Source of the DNA: a virus
Virus record (IMG/VR): IMGVR_UViG_3300042691_021097
Span: 1 to 38,856 of that record
Length of the DNA stretch: 38,856 nucleotides
Reading direction: 5' to 3' (one strand)
A model generated the notes under the pieces. The model did not search any database, was not told the DNA's origin, and worked only from the letters and a program-made list of their open reading frames with translations. Shown piece after piece: positions 30,721 through 38,134 of this stretch. The translations under genes and the position numbers were made by a program. Position 1 is the stretch's first letter. Each line of letters begins with the position of its first letter.

Positions 30721-32672
30721 CGTCCGCCCCTCGCTGTGAAGTCAATCCGCATCTCGCCTATGCTCCACGGCGCGTCCTGCGTTGCAGCGACCTTTATCCG
30801 ATAGTCCCGGCCAGTCACGCGAACATCCGTGTATCCGTCAGAACGCGGATTATAAGGCCCGGATGTCGTCTCCGCACCCTCAGGCGTGAACGATGACAAG
30901 AAAGTCAACTGCGTGCTGTCGTAGCCATAGCCGCTGTCCGTCATCGCCTGGCGCACGAAGGTAATCAGACCGCCATTCTGGAGATTGATCGAACCCGTCT
31001 CCGCATAGCGATCCGTCTCAATCGGTACGCCAGCAGCCGTCCAGCCCGATTCTTGATAGAACAAATCGTTGTTCTCATCCGCCGCGATAGGATAGGGAAG
31101 TACGCCAGCGCCATAAGCTGCCGTGCGCGTCATCTCGCCTACCGACCACCAGCCTTCTGCGTAGTTGTAAACGACATACCGATCAGGAACCGAAGATCCA
31201 ACGGACGGATACCAGAACCACGCTTCAGGGAAGATGTTGTTCTCTGAGCCATGCGTGTAGCGCTTACCATAGTCAGGATCTATGCCTTCAAAGACGAACG
31301 ATCCGACATCGCAAGCGAGCGGCTTCACGACGCCGCCATCATAGACCCAGAAGCTCTCCTCGCCCATCCAAACGCAGCGACCAGCATAAGTCACGAACGC
31401 CTTTGGCGCACGAAGGCCGCAGCCAAATCCAATCCGGTCGATGCCGTAAACATAAGGAAGGCCGATGTAGCGCATCAGCCAGGCTTCATCCTGCGTCCAG
31501 ATCAGCGTTCCTTCGCGAACAGGCGCGCACATGACGAGCTGGCTTGATGTGTCGAGATCCAAATACCCAGCCGTGTTCGTCGTGCTGGCGAAGTTCCAGT
31601 CTGTGTAATCCTCGCGCGATGACCACGCAACACGGCGATTGTTACCGCCAGCTCCGATCAGGACCGCATGACGCTCCGGCGTCACGATCACAGCTCGATT
31701 ATTGACAGGTACAGGAGGATCAATCTCAGCCGTCCCGCCAGTTCCGGTCGTGTCAGTGCCAGAGTCGCTGACTGTGAACGTGTCTGATGTCGGAACTGTC
31801 GCAACCGTGAACGTGTCGTTGAATGTTCCTTGAGTATTCCCTGTGATAATTACCGTGTCGCCTACGCCATATCCATGATGGCCGTCAGTCGTGAATGTAA
31901 TAACATTAGAAACACGAGCGGCGCTGACAATGGAGACGATGCCCGCTTCGTGCGCTGTTGCTTCCCCTTCCTCGTAGTGCAGAAGCCTGCCATCGCTGGA
32001 CGCAACAGCCAGAATGTCGCCACCCCAGTTATCGAACGTCCACGAGAAAGACGGGATGAAGGCAGAAGACGCAGGACGCACATCCGCAGGATTAAGGGAC
32101 GCCGTGCCGCCAGATGACGAGGCGTTAGCCGCCGTCTGCGAATAAGTGAACGTCGTGTTGCCGGTTCGTGTAATTGTGAACGTACCGTTGAACGCAGAGT
32201 CAGTGACGCCAGCGATTACAACCGACGTGCCGGTCTGAAACTGGTGATTGGCTGATGTCGTAATCGTCACGGTGTTGCTGGATCTGACAGCCGTCGAGAT
32301 CGTGTAAACCGGATCGTCAAGGCCATAGTACAGGTCGCCGTAATCGCTGGCCCCGTAAGCGCCAGACAGCCCAGTCGTCTCTCCGACGAAATTAGAAGGC
32401 GTGATGTCGTCGTAAGTCGCGCCTTCCAGAGCGTAGAGACCTCCGCTCAGGCCAATCGCAGCAAGGGGTATGTTGGTTGGCGTCGTCCATGTAAACAGCC
32501 CGCGAACGGTGCTGGAAAGCGGGGTCGATGTAATGCGCTCCCACCCCCCTATCGGCATCAGCTTGCCTGCCTGCCAGCGGATCAGGTTCGCGTCAAACCA
32601 GCGCCCCTTGATCTGGAGAGGCGTAGCAGCCTTGACGACACCGGGAGGGATATTGAGGGGCGCGAGAGGCAT
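30717..32672 (-). CDS. Tail hub / gp10-like beta-propeller protein
   Basis: A 651-aa protein: an N-terminal L-N-I-P-P-G-V segment and repeated blade motifs (G-G-W-E-R-I, G-L-Y-A-L-E-G, I-L-A-V-A-S-S-D-G-R-L-L, R-V-A-W-S-S-R-E-D-Y-T-D-W, G-T-L-I-W-T-Q-D-E-A-W-L-M). These match podovirus tail-hub proteins of the P22 gp10 type, which close the portal channel. Two related beta modules (about residues 130-195 and 235-310) are inserted between blades, each with N-x-[VI]-T-[IF]-T-T and F-N-[GD]-T-F-T. Start at 32672 overlaps the previous stop as TGATG. Confidence 0.8.
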   Translation of the reverse strand: MPLAPLNIPPGVVKAATPLQIKGRWFDANLIRWQAGKLMPIGGWERITSTPLSSTVRGLFTWTTPTNIPLAAIGLSGGLYALEGATYDDITPSNFVGETTGLSGAYGASDYGDLYYGLDDPVYTISTAVRSSNTVTITTSANHQFQTGTSVVIAGVTDSAFNGTFTITRTGNTTFTYSQTAANASSSGGTASLNPADVRPASSAFIPSFSWTFDNWGGDILAVASSDGRLLHYEEGEATAHEAGIVSIVSAARVSNVITFTTDGHHGYGVGDTVIITGNTQGTFNDTFTVATVPTSDTFTVSDSGTDTTGTGGTAEIDPPVPVNNRAVIVTPERHAVLIGAGGNNRRVAWSSREDYTDWNFASTTNTAGYLDLDTSSQLVMCAPVREGTLIWTQDEAWLMRYIGLPYVYGIDRIGFGCGLRAPKAFVTYAGRCVWMGEESFWVYDGGVVKPLACDVGSFVFEGIDPDYGKRYTHGSENNIFPEAWFWYPSVGSSVPDRYVVYNYAEGWWSVGEMTRTAAYGAGVLPYPIAADENNDLFYQESGWTAAGVPIETDRYAETGSINLQNGGLITFVRQAMTDSGYGYDSTQLTFLSSFTPEGAETTSGPYNPRSDGYTDVRVTGRDYRIKVAATQDAPWSIGEMRIDFTARGGR

Positions 32673-32887
32673 CAGGCTTTCCCGAAGAAGTGATTGAGCG
32701 TCCACGTCACGCCGCCGCCCAAGACGGCTGCGATCCCGATCATAACACGAGAGCCGCCCTTCACCGCATTGAAGTCGTCGCGAATTTCCTTCACGTCGGC
32801 CTTCAGCTCTTTCATCTCGCGGTTAAGCGTCTCGACCTGTGCGAGAAGTGAACCAAGCTCACGATGTATATCATTGTTGTCGGCCAT
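32672..32887 (-). CDS. Coiled-coil protein with C-terminal membrane anchor (XhlA/DUF1515-like)
   Basis: A 71-aa protein: a charged coiled-coil (L-A-Q-V-E-T-L-N-R-E-M-K-E-L-K-A-D-V-K-E) followed by a C-terminal membrane segment (V-M-I-G-I-A-A-V-L-G-G-G-V-T-W) and a short tail. This is the layout of haemolysin XhlA-type and DUF1515-like proteins, which accompany holins. It ends the lysis cassette. The GTG two codons earlier is a weaker start. Confidence 0.65.
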   Translation of the reverse strand: MADNNDIHRELGSLLAQVETLNREMKELKADVKEIRDDFNAVKGGSRVMIGIAAVLGGGVTWTLNHFFGKA

Positions 32888-33089
32888 TCCCACACCATGC
32901 AGTTCGTCTAGCGTTGTTAAGTTTCACCTCTTCGATGGTCTGCGGCGTGTCCTTCCCAGACCAGGAAATCGGCCTCCAAACGAGACATTCAGTCCCGTTT
33001 GAAACCGTCGTTTTGGAGCAGCTCGCCACGAGCAATCCGCTCGCGAGAACGAGCGTCAGCTTCGATAGCCAACCGCAGCCTTTCGTCAT
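32871..33089 (-). CDS. Outer-membrane spanin-like lipoprotein (Rz1-like)
   Basis: A 72-aa protein with a signal peptide and lipobox V-A-S-C at residues 21-24, so the mature form would start at Cys24. The rest ends in W-R-P-I-S-W-S-G-K-D-T-P-Q-T-I-E-E and a C-terminal Cys, a pattern I recall from alphaproteobacterial phage lysis lipoproteins. The gene begins inside the i-spanin gene in another frame (101-nt overlap), the classic Rz/Rz1 arrangement. AGGAG lies 13 nt upstream, rather far, so translation is probably coupled. Confidence 0.75.
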   Translation of the reverse strand: MTKGCGWLSKLTLVLASGLLVASCSKTTVSNGTECLVWRPISWSGKDTPQTIEEVKLNNARRTAWCGNGRQQ

Positions 33090-33210
33090 CCTCACGGCGT
33101 TGCTCCTCCAGAAGTTCAGCCTTAGCCTTCCGTTCGGCCAGCCAAACGACGCCGACAAATACGCCAGCAATAGCGGCAAGCGCTGCAATGATGGCGAAGA
33201 ACTCGATCAC
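32989..33210 (-). CDS. Inner-membrane spanin-like protein (Rz-like)
   Basis: A 73-aa protein: an N-terminal membrane segment (F-F-A-I-I-A-A-L-A-A-I-A-G-V-F-V-G-V-V-W) followed by a charged coiled-coil (E-R-K-A-K-A-E-L-L-E-E-Q-R-R-E-D-D-E-R). This is the layout of i-spanins, which link to the o-spanin across the periplasm and fuse the membranes. It starts with GTG, overlapping the holin stop as GTGA. The o-spanin-like gene begins within it. Confidence 0.75.
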   Translation of the reverse strand: MIEFFAIIAALAAIAGVFVGVVWLAERKAKAELLEEQRREDDERLRLAIEADARSRERIARGELLQNDGFKRD

Positions 33211-33377
33211 TTCACAGCCTTCCTTGCTGCATAGATCGTCCAGCCGGTCGTGCCTATGGTCAGCAGAGCGCCGGAAATCGCGGCCCAGTTCTCTTCGCCG
33301 ACATAGCGAGTAGCAACAACCGCGCCCACAACCTGCAACGCGGTGCGGAACAGGCGTTCAAACATGTCCTTGTCCAT
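33207..33377 (-). CDS. Holin, Pam3-gp28-like
   Basis: A 56-aa protein with two predicted hydrophobic stretches (about residues 10-25 and 32-50) and the pattern F-R-T-A-L-Q-V-V-G-A-V-V-A ... G-A-L-L-T-I-G-T-T-G-W, which I recognise as the Pam3-gp28 putative holin family. It should time lysis by opening the inner membrane. AGGAG lies 7 nt before the ATG; an upstream in-frame ATG at 33437 would overlap the lipoprotein gene and is rejected. Confidence 0.8.
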   Translation of the reverse strand: MDKDMFERLFRTALQVVGAVVATRYVGEENWAAISGALLTIGTTGWTIYAARKAVK

Positions 33378-33387
33378 CGTCTTTCTC

Positions 33388-33465
33388 CTACCAGTATTTC
33401 GGAAAATCGCGGATGACGCCGCAGCCTGCGAGAGCAAGCGGAAGCAGCAGAATGAGCAGCCTCAT
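33388..33465 (-). CDS. 25-aa lipoprotein in lysis cassette
   Basis: A very short gene: [16 protein letters not shown], then V-I-R-D-F-P-K-Y-W. The lipobox is L-A-G-C (12-15), so the predicted mature peptide is only 11 residues, starting at a lipidated Cys15. The ATG overlaps the endopeptidase stop as ATGA and GGAGG lies 8 nt upstream, which makes the start very well supported. Such a short mature lipopeptide is unlikely to span the periplasm as an o-spanin. Confidence 0.75.
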   Translation of the reverse strand: MRLLILLLPLALAGCGVIRDFPKYW

Positions 33466-33833
33466 GGATACTTCCTCCGATCCAGCTCGAAATGCGGCCC
33501 ATCCTTGAACGTGCGCCAATCACCGCCCCAAATGATCGGCACCTTGAGATCAGCAGCAGCCTGCTTAATCTCTTTCGCGATGGCGGCATAAAGCGGCCAA
33601 TCCCAGCGAACCTCGTTATTCACCAACGCAGCAACGTCAATCGCATGCCCCGTCAGATGACGGCTGTTCATCGTCTTGGAAGCGCCCGCCTTCACGAGCT
33701 GCGCCTGCCGCGCCTTTGTGCGCAACCCCTCCGTAACGATGAACTTCGACTTCTTGGCAGCAGCGCGCACAACCCGAACGAGGTCGGGATGCACACCAAT
33801 TAGATTGCGTTCGCTACGGGCGTCCATCGTCAC
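33462..33833 (-). CDS. M15-family peptidoglycan endopeptidase (endolysin)
   Basis: A 123-aa enzyme of the VanY/M15 type. The zinc-binding residues are visible: H59 and D66 in [11 protein letters not shown], and H114 in D-G-P-H-F-E-L. It lacks a signal peptide and a separate binding domain, so it needs the holin to reach the wall. It most likely cuts L-Ala-D-Glu or D-Ala-containing peptide bridges. The start is GTG at 33833, overlapping the preceding stop as GTGA; ATG two codons later is possible. Confidence 0.88.
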   Translation of the reverse strand: MTMDARSERNLIGVHPDLVRVVRAAAKKSKFIVTEGLRTKARQAQLVKAGASKTMNSRHLTGHAIDVAALVNNEVRWDWPLYAAIAKEIKQAAADLKVPIIWGGDWRTFKDGPHFELDRRKYP

Positions 33834-34681
33834 AGCTTCATGATGTAGGCCAGCGCGAAGTACGGCGGCAGGTTGGCGTTCGTGCCGGACGAACCGGCGC
33901 TCGCGACAGTCGTAGCGACAGTAACACCGGTCGTGGCGCTTGCAGTATTCGCAGCCGTACCGCTGTCGCCAGAACCGCCACGAATTGAACCGTTGCCCTG
34001 AGTAACGAATGCAGTACCACCGCCTGCTGCGTGGGTGTGGCCAGGATCAGTGACGGAAGATGTCGCGGTATGGGTGTGCGAGACGACAATCGCGTCAGCA
34101 GAGCCGCCCGTCGCATTGACGGCGTAAGCGGAACCAGCGCCGACAACGAACTTATCGCGAAGATCAGGCGTACCATTCGATCCGTTACACAACGCCCACC
34201 CCGAAGGAATGGACGCGATAGAACCAGACCACATGATGATCCCGCCAGTCGGAACAATAGCTCCTCCCGCGAAAGACGGCGCGCTGGTCGAGGAAAGTGT
34301 CGTAAACGCGCCAGAAGCAGGTGTCGTACCGCCGATAGGTGTGTTGTTGATCGTTCCGCCAGCTACGGTAGCCGTATTAATCGTTGGGCTGGTCAGCGTC
34401 TTGTTCGTCAGCGTCTGCGTGCCGGTGGTCGTCACAACAGTCGCGCCGCCCGCTGTAGCTGCGGCTGGCAGCGTCGCTGTTCCAGAGACGGTCAACGTCC
34501 CTGCAACCGCCAGCGTCTTGCCGGAGCCGACGTTCAGGCCAACGGACGTGCCTGTTCCGCCAGCAGCGAACACGGCGTCAATGTCGTCCAGATCGCCGTT
34601 GAGCTTCGTCCCCCATGTGTCCTTGGACGCGCCAACTTCCGGCTTCGTCAGGTTGAGGTTCGATGTAAATGAGTCAGCCAT
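33830..34681 (-). CDS. Tail fibre/collar protein
   Basis: A 283-aa protein. The first 70 residues ([21 protein letters not shown]) are a common phage fibre attachment motif, followed by Thr/Gly-rich beta repeats ([15 protein letters not shown]). The C-terminus has the tail-collar pattern: [23 protein letters not shown], then H-T-H, and [10 protein letters not shown] at the end. AGAGG lies 7 nt upstream. Confidence 0.8.
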   Translation of the reverse strand: MADSFTSNLNLTKPEVGASKDTWGTKLNGDLDDIDAVFAAGGTGTSVGLNVGSGKTLAVAGTLTVSGTATLPAAATAGGATVVTTTGTQTLTNKTLTSPTINTATVAGGTINNTPIGGTTPASGAFTTLSSTSAPSFAGGAIVPTGGIIMWSGSIASIPSGWALCNGSNGTPDLRDKFVVGAGSAYAVNATGGSADAIVVSHTHTATSSVTDPGHTHAAGGGTAFVTQGNGSIRGGSGDSGTAANTASATTGVTVATTVASAGSSGTNANLPPYFALAYIMKL

Positions 34682-35297
34682 AGTACGGCCTCTTGGTTCT
34701 GGCGATCAAAGGCGATCCGCTATGCAGGGACCGCAGTGAATCTTGCGTCAGAGCTTCGACGCGTTGCGAATAAAACTGCCCAAACGTACCGATCCGCTGA
34801 TCGTCCACTAGGAACGGAGCTGCATGAACAAGCGCCCCATAAAGATAAACGTCAGGAGCCTTCGTCAGCAACCAGTTGGTCGTCGCAACATCGCTCAACG
34901 CAGGGATCTTGCCGTAATAGATCAGGTCAATATCCTGGTTCTGCGAAGGAGCCGGGACAAGTCGGATCACGTCCTCAACAATCGTGTAGAAGTTCGGCTG
35001 CGTATAAAACTGCTCGGTCGTAACGATGTCAGCATCGTCCAGCGTGATATAGCGCAGCGGCGTTTTTCCGCCATCGATCTTGAGATTGATCGCCTCAAGC
35101 CAGTCAGCAGGAAGCGCAACATCCGCCAAGGTCGATGTGAGCGTGTCCTGAACGATCATCTCACGGCACCGAAGCCGCGTGTTCAGGTCCGCTTCCACGA
35201 ACTGAATAAACGTCTGGATCTGCGACGTGAGATCGGTGCGGTTCAGGTAATCTGCAACCGCTGCCTGCAACGTCGCGTAATTGGTGATGACGGCCAT
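34674..35297 (-). CDS. Head-tail adaptor protein
   Basis: A 207-aa helical protein: [31 protein letters not shown], then [10 protein letters not shown]. This matches the adaptor (gp4-like/neck) proteins encoded after the capsid in SU10- and P22-type phages. The start at 35297 overlaps the preceding stop as TGATG. Confidence 0.75.
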   Translation of the reverse strand: MAVITNYATLQAAVADYLNRTDLTSQIQTFIQFVEADLNTRLRCREMIVQDTLTSTLADVALPADWLEAINLKIDGGKTPLRYITLDDADIVTTEQFYTQPNFYTIVEDVIRLVPAPSQNQDIDLIYYGKIPALSDVATTNWLLTKAPDVYLYGALVHAAPFLVDDQRIGTFGQFYSQRVEALTQDSLRSLHSGSPLIARTKRPYYG

Positions 35298-35629
35298 CAG
35301 CTTGCCACCCAGTGCGTTCGGAAGGGCCTTGCTTCGTCGCTCTGGAGCCAACGACGCAGGGCAGCCTTATCGCCCAAAATCCCACGTTTTCTGAGATCAA
35401 GATACACCATCATGGGCAAGGACGCCACTTTGACGCCAACCCCATCCGGCAGCGCCTCCGTGCGCGAAACCTCGTTCCTGATCGCCTGATTGTACTCCCC
35501 AAGACCCTGCACATCGACCGTCTGCTCGAAGACGAGCTTCTGGTCCGTGGTCACGTGCATCTTCTCAATCGTGCCGGTCAGGGCGTCTCGGTCCAGGACA
35601 AACGAGCCCGGAAGGTATTCTTCAGGCAT
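35297..35629 (-). CDS. Conserved virion-region protein
   Basis: A 110-aa protein: F-V-L-D-R-D-A-L-T-G, K-L-V-F-E-Q-T-V-D-V, N-Q-A-I-R-N-E-V-S, then G-I-L-G-D-K-A-A-L-R-R-W-L. I recall this pattern between capsid and adaptor genes of podoviruses; the function is unknown, though a head-completion role is plausible from position. GAGG lies 7-8 nt upstream of ATG at 35629. Confidence 0.7.
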   Translation of the reverse strand: MPEEYLPGSFVLDRDALTGTIEKMHVTTDQKLVFEQTVDVQGLGEYNQAIRNEVSRTEALPDGVGVKVASLPMMVYLDLRKRGILGDKAALRRWLQSDEARPFRTHWVAS

Positions 35630-36095
35630 GCTTCCACCTCTTGCCCGAGCGAATTTCGGAGATGATACCCGGCGTAACGCCAAACCGATCTGCCAAATCT
35701 ATACCCTTCTCCGAAGATGATTTGATGTATGCGGCATCTTCTTCTGTCAATTTAGCATTGTATCGATCTGATCCCTTTTCAGGATTTATCGCCCCATTAG
35801 CCCTAAACCGACCTCTGTCTATGCAGTCCTTCATGTTCTGCAACTGAGTGCCTGGATAGAGATGATCTGGATTTACGCAGAGAGGGTTATCGCACTTGTG
35901 AAGTGCTTGCAGATCACCCAAATCACCATGCACGCTCTCGCAAGATATGCGATGCGCATATACGTTTTTTCGGTTTATTTTAAACTGAGGGTATCGTCCA
36001 TTTGTGAAACCAAGCCAGAGCCAGCACCCGCTGTTAGGCTCAGGAATGCTCAGATTTATAACCCGCTGCATCGGGGGTAGATTGTGCTGTCTCAT
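35622..36095 (-). CDS. Free-standing HNH endonuclease with C-terminal HTH
   Basis: A 157-aa HNH_3-type homing endonuclease: G-C-W-L-W-L-G (23-29), Y-A-H-R-I-S (46-51), and the catalytic unit L-H-K-C-D-N-P-L-C-V-N-P-D-H-L (65-79), followed by a DNA-binding segment with L-T-E-E-D-A-A-Y-I and G-V-T-P-G-I-I-S-E-I-R-S-G. It is unrelated in detail to the intron-encoded HNH upstream. AGGAG lies 5 nt before the ATG, directly after the capsid terminator, as expected for a recently inserted mobile gene. It overlaps the next gene by 8 nt. Confidence 0.85.
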   Translation of the reverse strand: MRQHNLPPMQRVINLSIPEPNSGCWLWLGFTNGRYPQFKINRKNVYAHRISCESVHGDLGDLQALHKCDNPLCVNPDHLYPGTQLQNMKDCIDRGRFRANGAINPEKGSDRYNAKLTEEDAAYIKSSSEKGIDLADRFGVTPGIISEIRSGKRWKHA

Positions 36096-36109
36096 ATTCG
36101 CTCCTAACG

Positions 36110-36135
36110 AAAAGAGGGGAGCCGAAGCTCCCCTC
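36110..36135 (-). terminator. Intrinsic terminator after major capsid gene
   Basis: A 9-bp stem (GAGGGGAGC/GCTCCCCTC) with a TTCG tetraloop, followed on the minus strand by TTTT. It lies 8 nt after the capsid stop codon and just before the HNH gene, so HNH expression needs read-through. Confidence 0.9.
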
Positions 36136-36143
36136 CATATTTA

Positions 36144-37061
36144 TCACGAAGCGATGAGGTTACAAATCACAGCGTGTGCTTTCTCGCTACGGACCCTCAA
36201 GCCATATTCGACCACCATTTCCTTCTTGTCCGAGTCGCCGGTCTTGGCGATGTCGAACGTGCGGAAGGGACGGAGGTACGAAACCGACGCATATTCCGGG
36301 TCCAGCACGAAGGCGAAGTTGCCGGGCTGGAAGCGGTTCGGGACGATGGACACCTCACCGAAGTCGCCAAGGTAGATGTCAGCCGTCGCGATGATCTTCA
36401 TCGGCTGCGCCTTGGTGTAGTTAATGCGCTGCTCAGCAAGACCGGAGAAGGCCGAAGCCACCGTCTTGTTGTACGCATTCACCATGAGGATCTTCGGGTC
36501 GCCGCCCTGTTCCCAGACCTGCTGAATAGCCGTCTTCAGCATCGTCTCGGTGAAAGCAACGTCAGTCGCCGTCGAGAGGTTCGTCCACGCGGTGTCCGGG
36601 TAGCCGTTGCCGCTCGCTCCCGACATCGCAGAAACGGTCGCGCCGTTCGCCTGCGAGTTCGTGATGAGCCACGTCGGGAGACCAGCGGTCTTACGCGCAG
36701 TCGTCGTGCCAGCGCCAGCGTTGCCAGCCTGGTTCGACGTAAGGATGGCCTCCATGTCGCGCTTCAGCTCCTTAGCCTTCTTCGCGGTCTGGTAAGCCAT
36801 GACGGTGCGCATACCGGCGTTGTTCGTCGAGTCGGCGGTGCCCGAGACCGAGATCACCTTCGTGGAGATCTGGGTGTAGTTGGCGACGCGAACCGTCGGA
36901 TCAAAGTCGGCGTTGCCTGCGTCCGCACCTTCAATCGCCGCGTTGGCGGTGTTGGCGTTAGCAAGCGCGTCCGTCTGCCACTCGAAGTACGTGTTGGACG
37001 CGCTGTCGCGGCCAATGTTGGACATGAAGGGCGTGTCAACTGGACTGATATCGTAGATCAC
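36144..37061 (-). CDS. Major capsid protein, exon 2
   Basis: The 305 C-terminal residues of the SU10/DUF5309-type major capsid protein, opening V-I-Y-D-I-S-P-V-D-T-P-F-M-S-N-I-G-R, a segment that in intact relatives directly follows a short N-terminal arm. Later motifs include F-E-W-Q-T-D, A-I-E-G-A-D-A and L-R-P-F-R-T-F-D-I-A-K. The reading frame stays open for another 198 nt upstream (to 37259), but that part is intron and contains group I core elements, not capsid sequence. Joined to exon 1 (38064-38129) it gives 327 aa, the usual length of the family. Confidence 0.9.
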   Translation of the reverse strand: MIYDISPVDTPFMSNIGRDSASNTYFEWQTDALANANTANAAIEGADAGNADFDPTVRVANYTQISTKVISVSGTADSTNNAGMRTVMAYQTAKKAKELKRDMEAILTSNQAGNAGAGTTTARKTAGLPTWLITNSQANGATVSAMSGASGNGYPDTAWTNLSTATDVAFTETMLKTAIQQVWEQGGDPKILMVNAYNKTVASAFSGLAEQRINYTKAQPMKIIATADIYLGDFGEVSIVPNRFQPGNFAFVLDPEYASVSYLRPFRTFDIAKTGDSDKKEMVVEYGLRVRSEKAHAVICNLIAS

Positions 37062-38063
37062 CGTTTTGTTAACGTAACGCATTTTATTCGTTACATCTCG
37101 CCGTTTCCGACGAGTCCAGACTATATCATCCCTTTTAATCGGGCCGGGCGCTCGTGGGCGGATTATTCTTTCGTCACCGCCTAGTCGTTGAACCTTCATC
37201 CACCCTGGGGCTAACGCCTTACGTTGGATGCTTGGCTGCTGATTGCCCAATCCATACATTTTCAGGCCCTCACGTTTGCCGTTACCGGCTGCGTTGTGGC
37301 TGTATGGCTCTCAGGGGGTTCCAGCAATTCACCCGGTTTTCCATGATGTGACTTCCAGTGGCATTGACCACAGAGAGACACGCCGTTTGATACTTCGTAA
37401 CGAAGATCCGGCGCTTCTGAAAAAGGAACAACATGGTGCGCGTGAAGAATCGTCTTAGCGCCGCAGCAATGGCAAATCTTGCCCTGCTCAACGCCGCATT
37501 CAACACATTTAAACCCGTCCCGCTGAAGGACAGATAATTTCCATGTTCTGTTAGCCATGCTCGTGCGCGCAAGCTTATCTTTGGAAGAAATGCCGCCCTT
37601 CCAATTATTAGCGAGCTCACCAGTGCGGAGCGTCAAGGCCTGAGCGATCTTGGCGTTATGCTCTGGTGTACGAACATGCCTCTTGAGACGTTCAGAGCGA
37701 GATGGCCCCTCAATCCCAAGCTGCTTCAATCGAGTAAACACAACAGTTTCGCCTACGCCATATTTTTCAGCGATCTTAGCCATACTCATTTCCGAAACCG
37801 CTTGCTCTAGCTCCTCGCGCGGAGGATTAAAGCTCTTTTTCGGGCCCGGAGGGTGGCTGCCTCGCTGTATGCCGTAAGTCCTCATGCGATAATACACAGC
37901 GCCAGCCGTCACCCCATACATGGAGGCGATTGCCGTTGCTGGATATTGCTGCACGAGCTGTTGCATCTTTTCCCGATCTATCCTTTTCCAGTCTTTCATG
38001 AGTCCCTGCCAGGCCGTTCACATCAAGCGAACTATGACCTAACTGAGAACAGCTAAGTTGTCA
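37062..38063 (-). ncRNA. Group I self-splicing intron in major capsid gene
   Basis: A 1,002-nt intron. P1 is formed by the exon end GCGAAU (38069-38064) and the guide GUUCGC (38032-38027), with the conserved U-G pair at the splice site. P10 pairs the next exon start GUGAUC with GGUCAU (38039-38034). The core shows ATTGGGCAATCAGCAGCC (37252-37235, P/Q), TTCAACGACTA (R) with GACTA (37186-37182) pairing TAGTC (37123-37119) in P7, and GATATAGTC (S). P9 is CUCGUCG-GAAA-CGGCGAG (37114-37097), followed by a GTAACG/CGTTAC stem. The intron ends in G at 37062. The HNH gene occupies 37262-37999. Confidence 0.93.
37262..37999 (-). CDS. Intron-encoded HNH homing endonuclease
   Basis: A 245-aa protein. 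Two helix-turn-helix-like segments come first (A-S-M-Y-G-V-T-A-G-A-V-Y-Y-R and I-A-E-K-Y-G-V-G-E-T-V), then a NUMOD3-like stretch (T-P-E-H-N-A-K-I-A-Q-A-L and N-N-W-K-G-G). The HNH domain spans about 155-220: C-V-E-C and C-H-C-C zinc ligands, H186-A-H188-H189, N205, and C-G-Q-C-H-W-K-S-H-H. It should cut intron-less capsid genes and spread the intron. AGGGA lies 5 nt upstream. It ends just before the P/Q core. Confidence 0.9.
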   Translation of the reverse strand: MKDWKRIDREKMQQLVQQYPATAIASMYGVTAGAVYYRMRTYGIQRGSHPPGPKKSFNPPREELEQAVSEMSMAKIAEKYGVGETVVFTRLKQLGIEGPSRSERLKRHVRTPEHNAKIAQALTLRTGELANNWKGGISSKDKLARTSMANRTWKLSVLQRDGFKCVECGVEQGKICHCCGAKTILHAHHVVPFSEAPDLRYEVSNGVSLCGQCHWKSHHGKPGELLEPPESHTATTQPVTANVRA

Positions 38064-38129
38064 ATTCGCGAGGTCTTCGCGGATGGCGTTGACCGAGTCG
38101 TAGGTCGTAACTTTGGATACAGATGCCAT
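38064..38129 (-). CDS. Major capsid protein, exon 1
   Basis: The first 22 codons of the capsid protein, from M-A-S-V-S-K-V-T-T-Y to A-I-R-E-D-L-A-N, then a TGA at the start of the intron. The sequence R-E-D-L-A-N followed after splicing by V-I-Y-D-I-S-P matches intact SU10-type capsid proteins (R-E-[DN]-L-[SA]-[DN]-x-I-Y-D-I-S-P). GAGG lies 9 nt before the ATG, and the scaffold stop lies 6 nt upstream of the ATG. Unspliced RNA would yield only this 22-aa peptide. Confidence 0.9.
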
Positions 38130-38134
38130 GGTAA

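Noticed and set aside
33207-33437. Longer holin reading from 33437
   Set aside because: The extra 20 residues would overlap the 25-aa lipoprotein gene, and the ATG at 33377 has AGGAG at ideal spacing.
36174-37184. 336-codon open frame on the plus strand opposite the capsid gene
   Set aside because: It is antisense to clear capsid coding sequence and crosses the intron boundary, so it is a compositional shadow.
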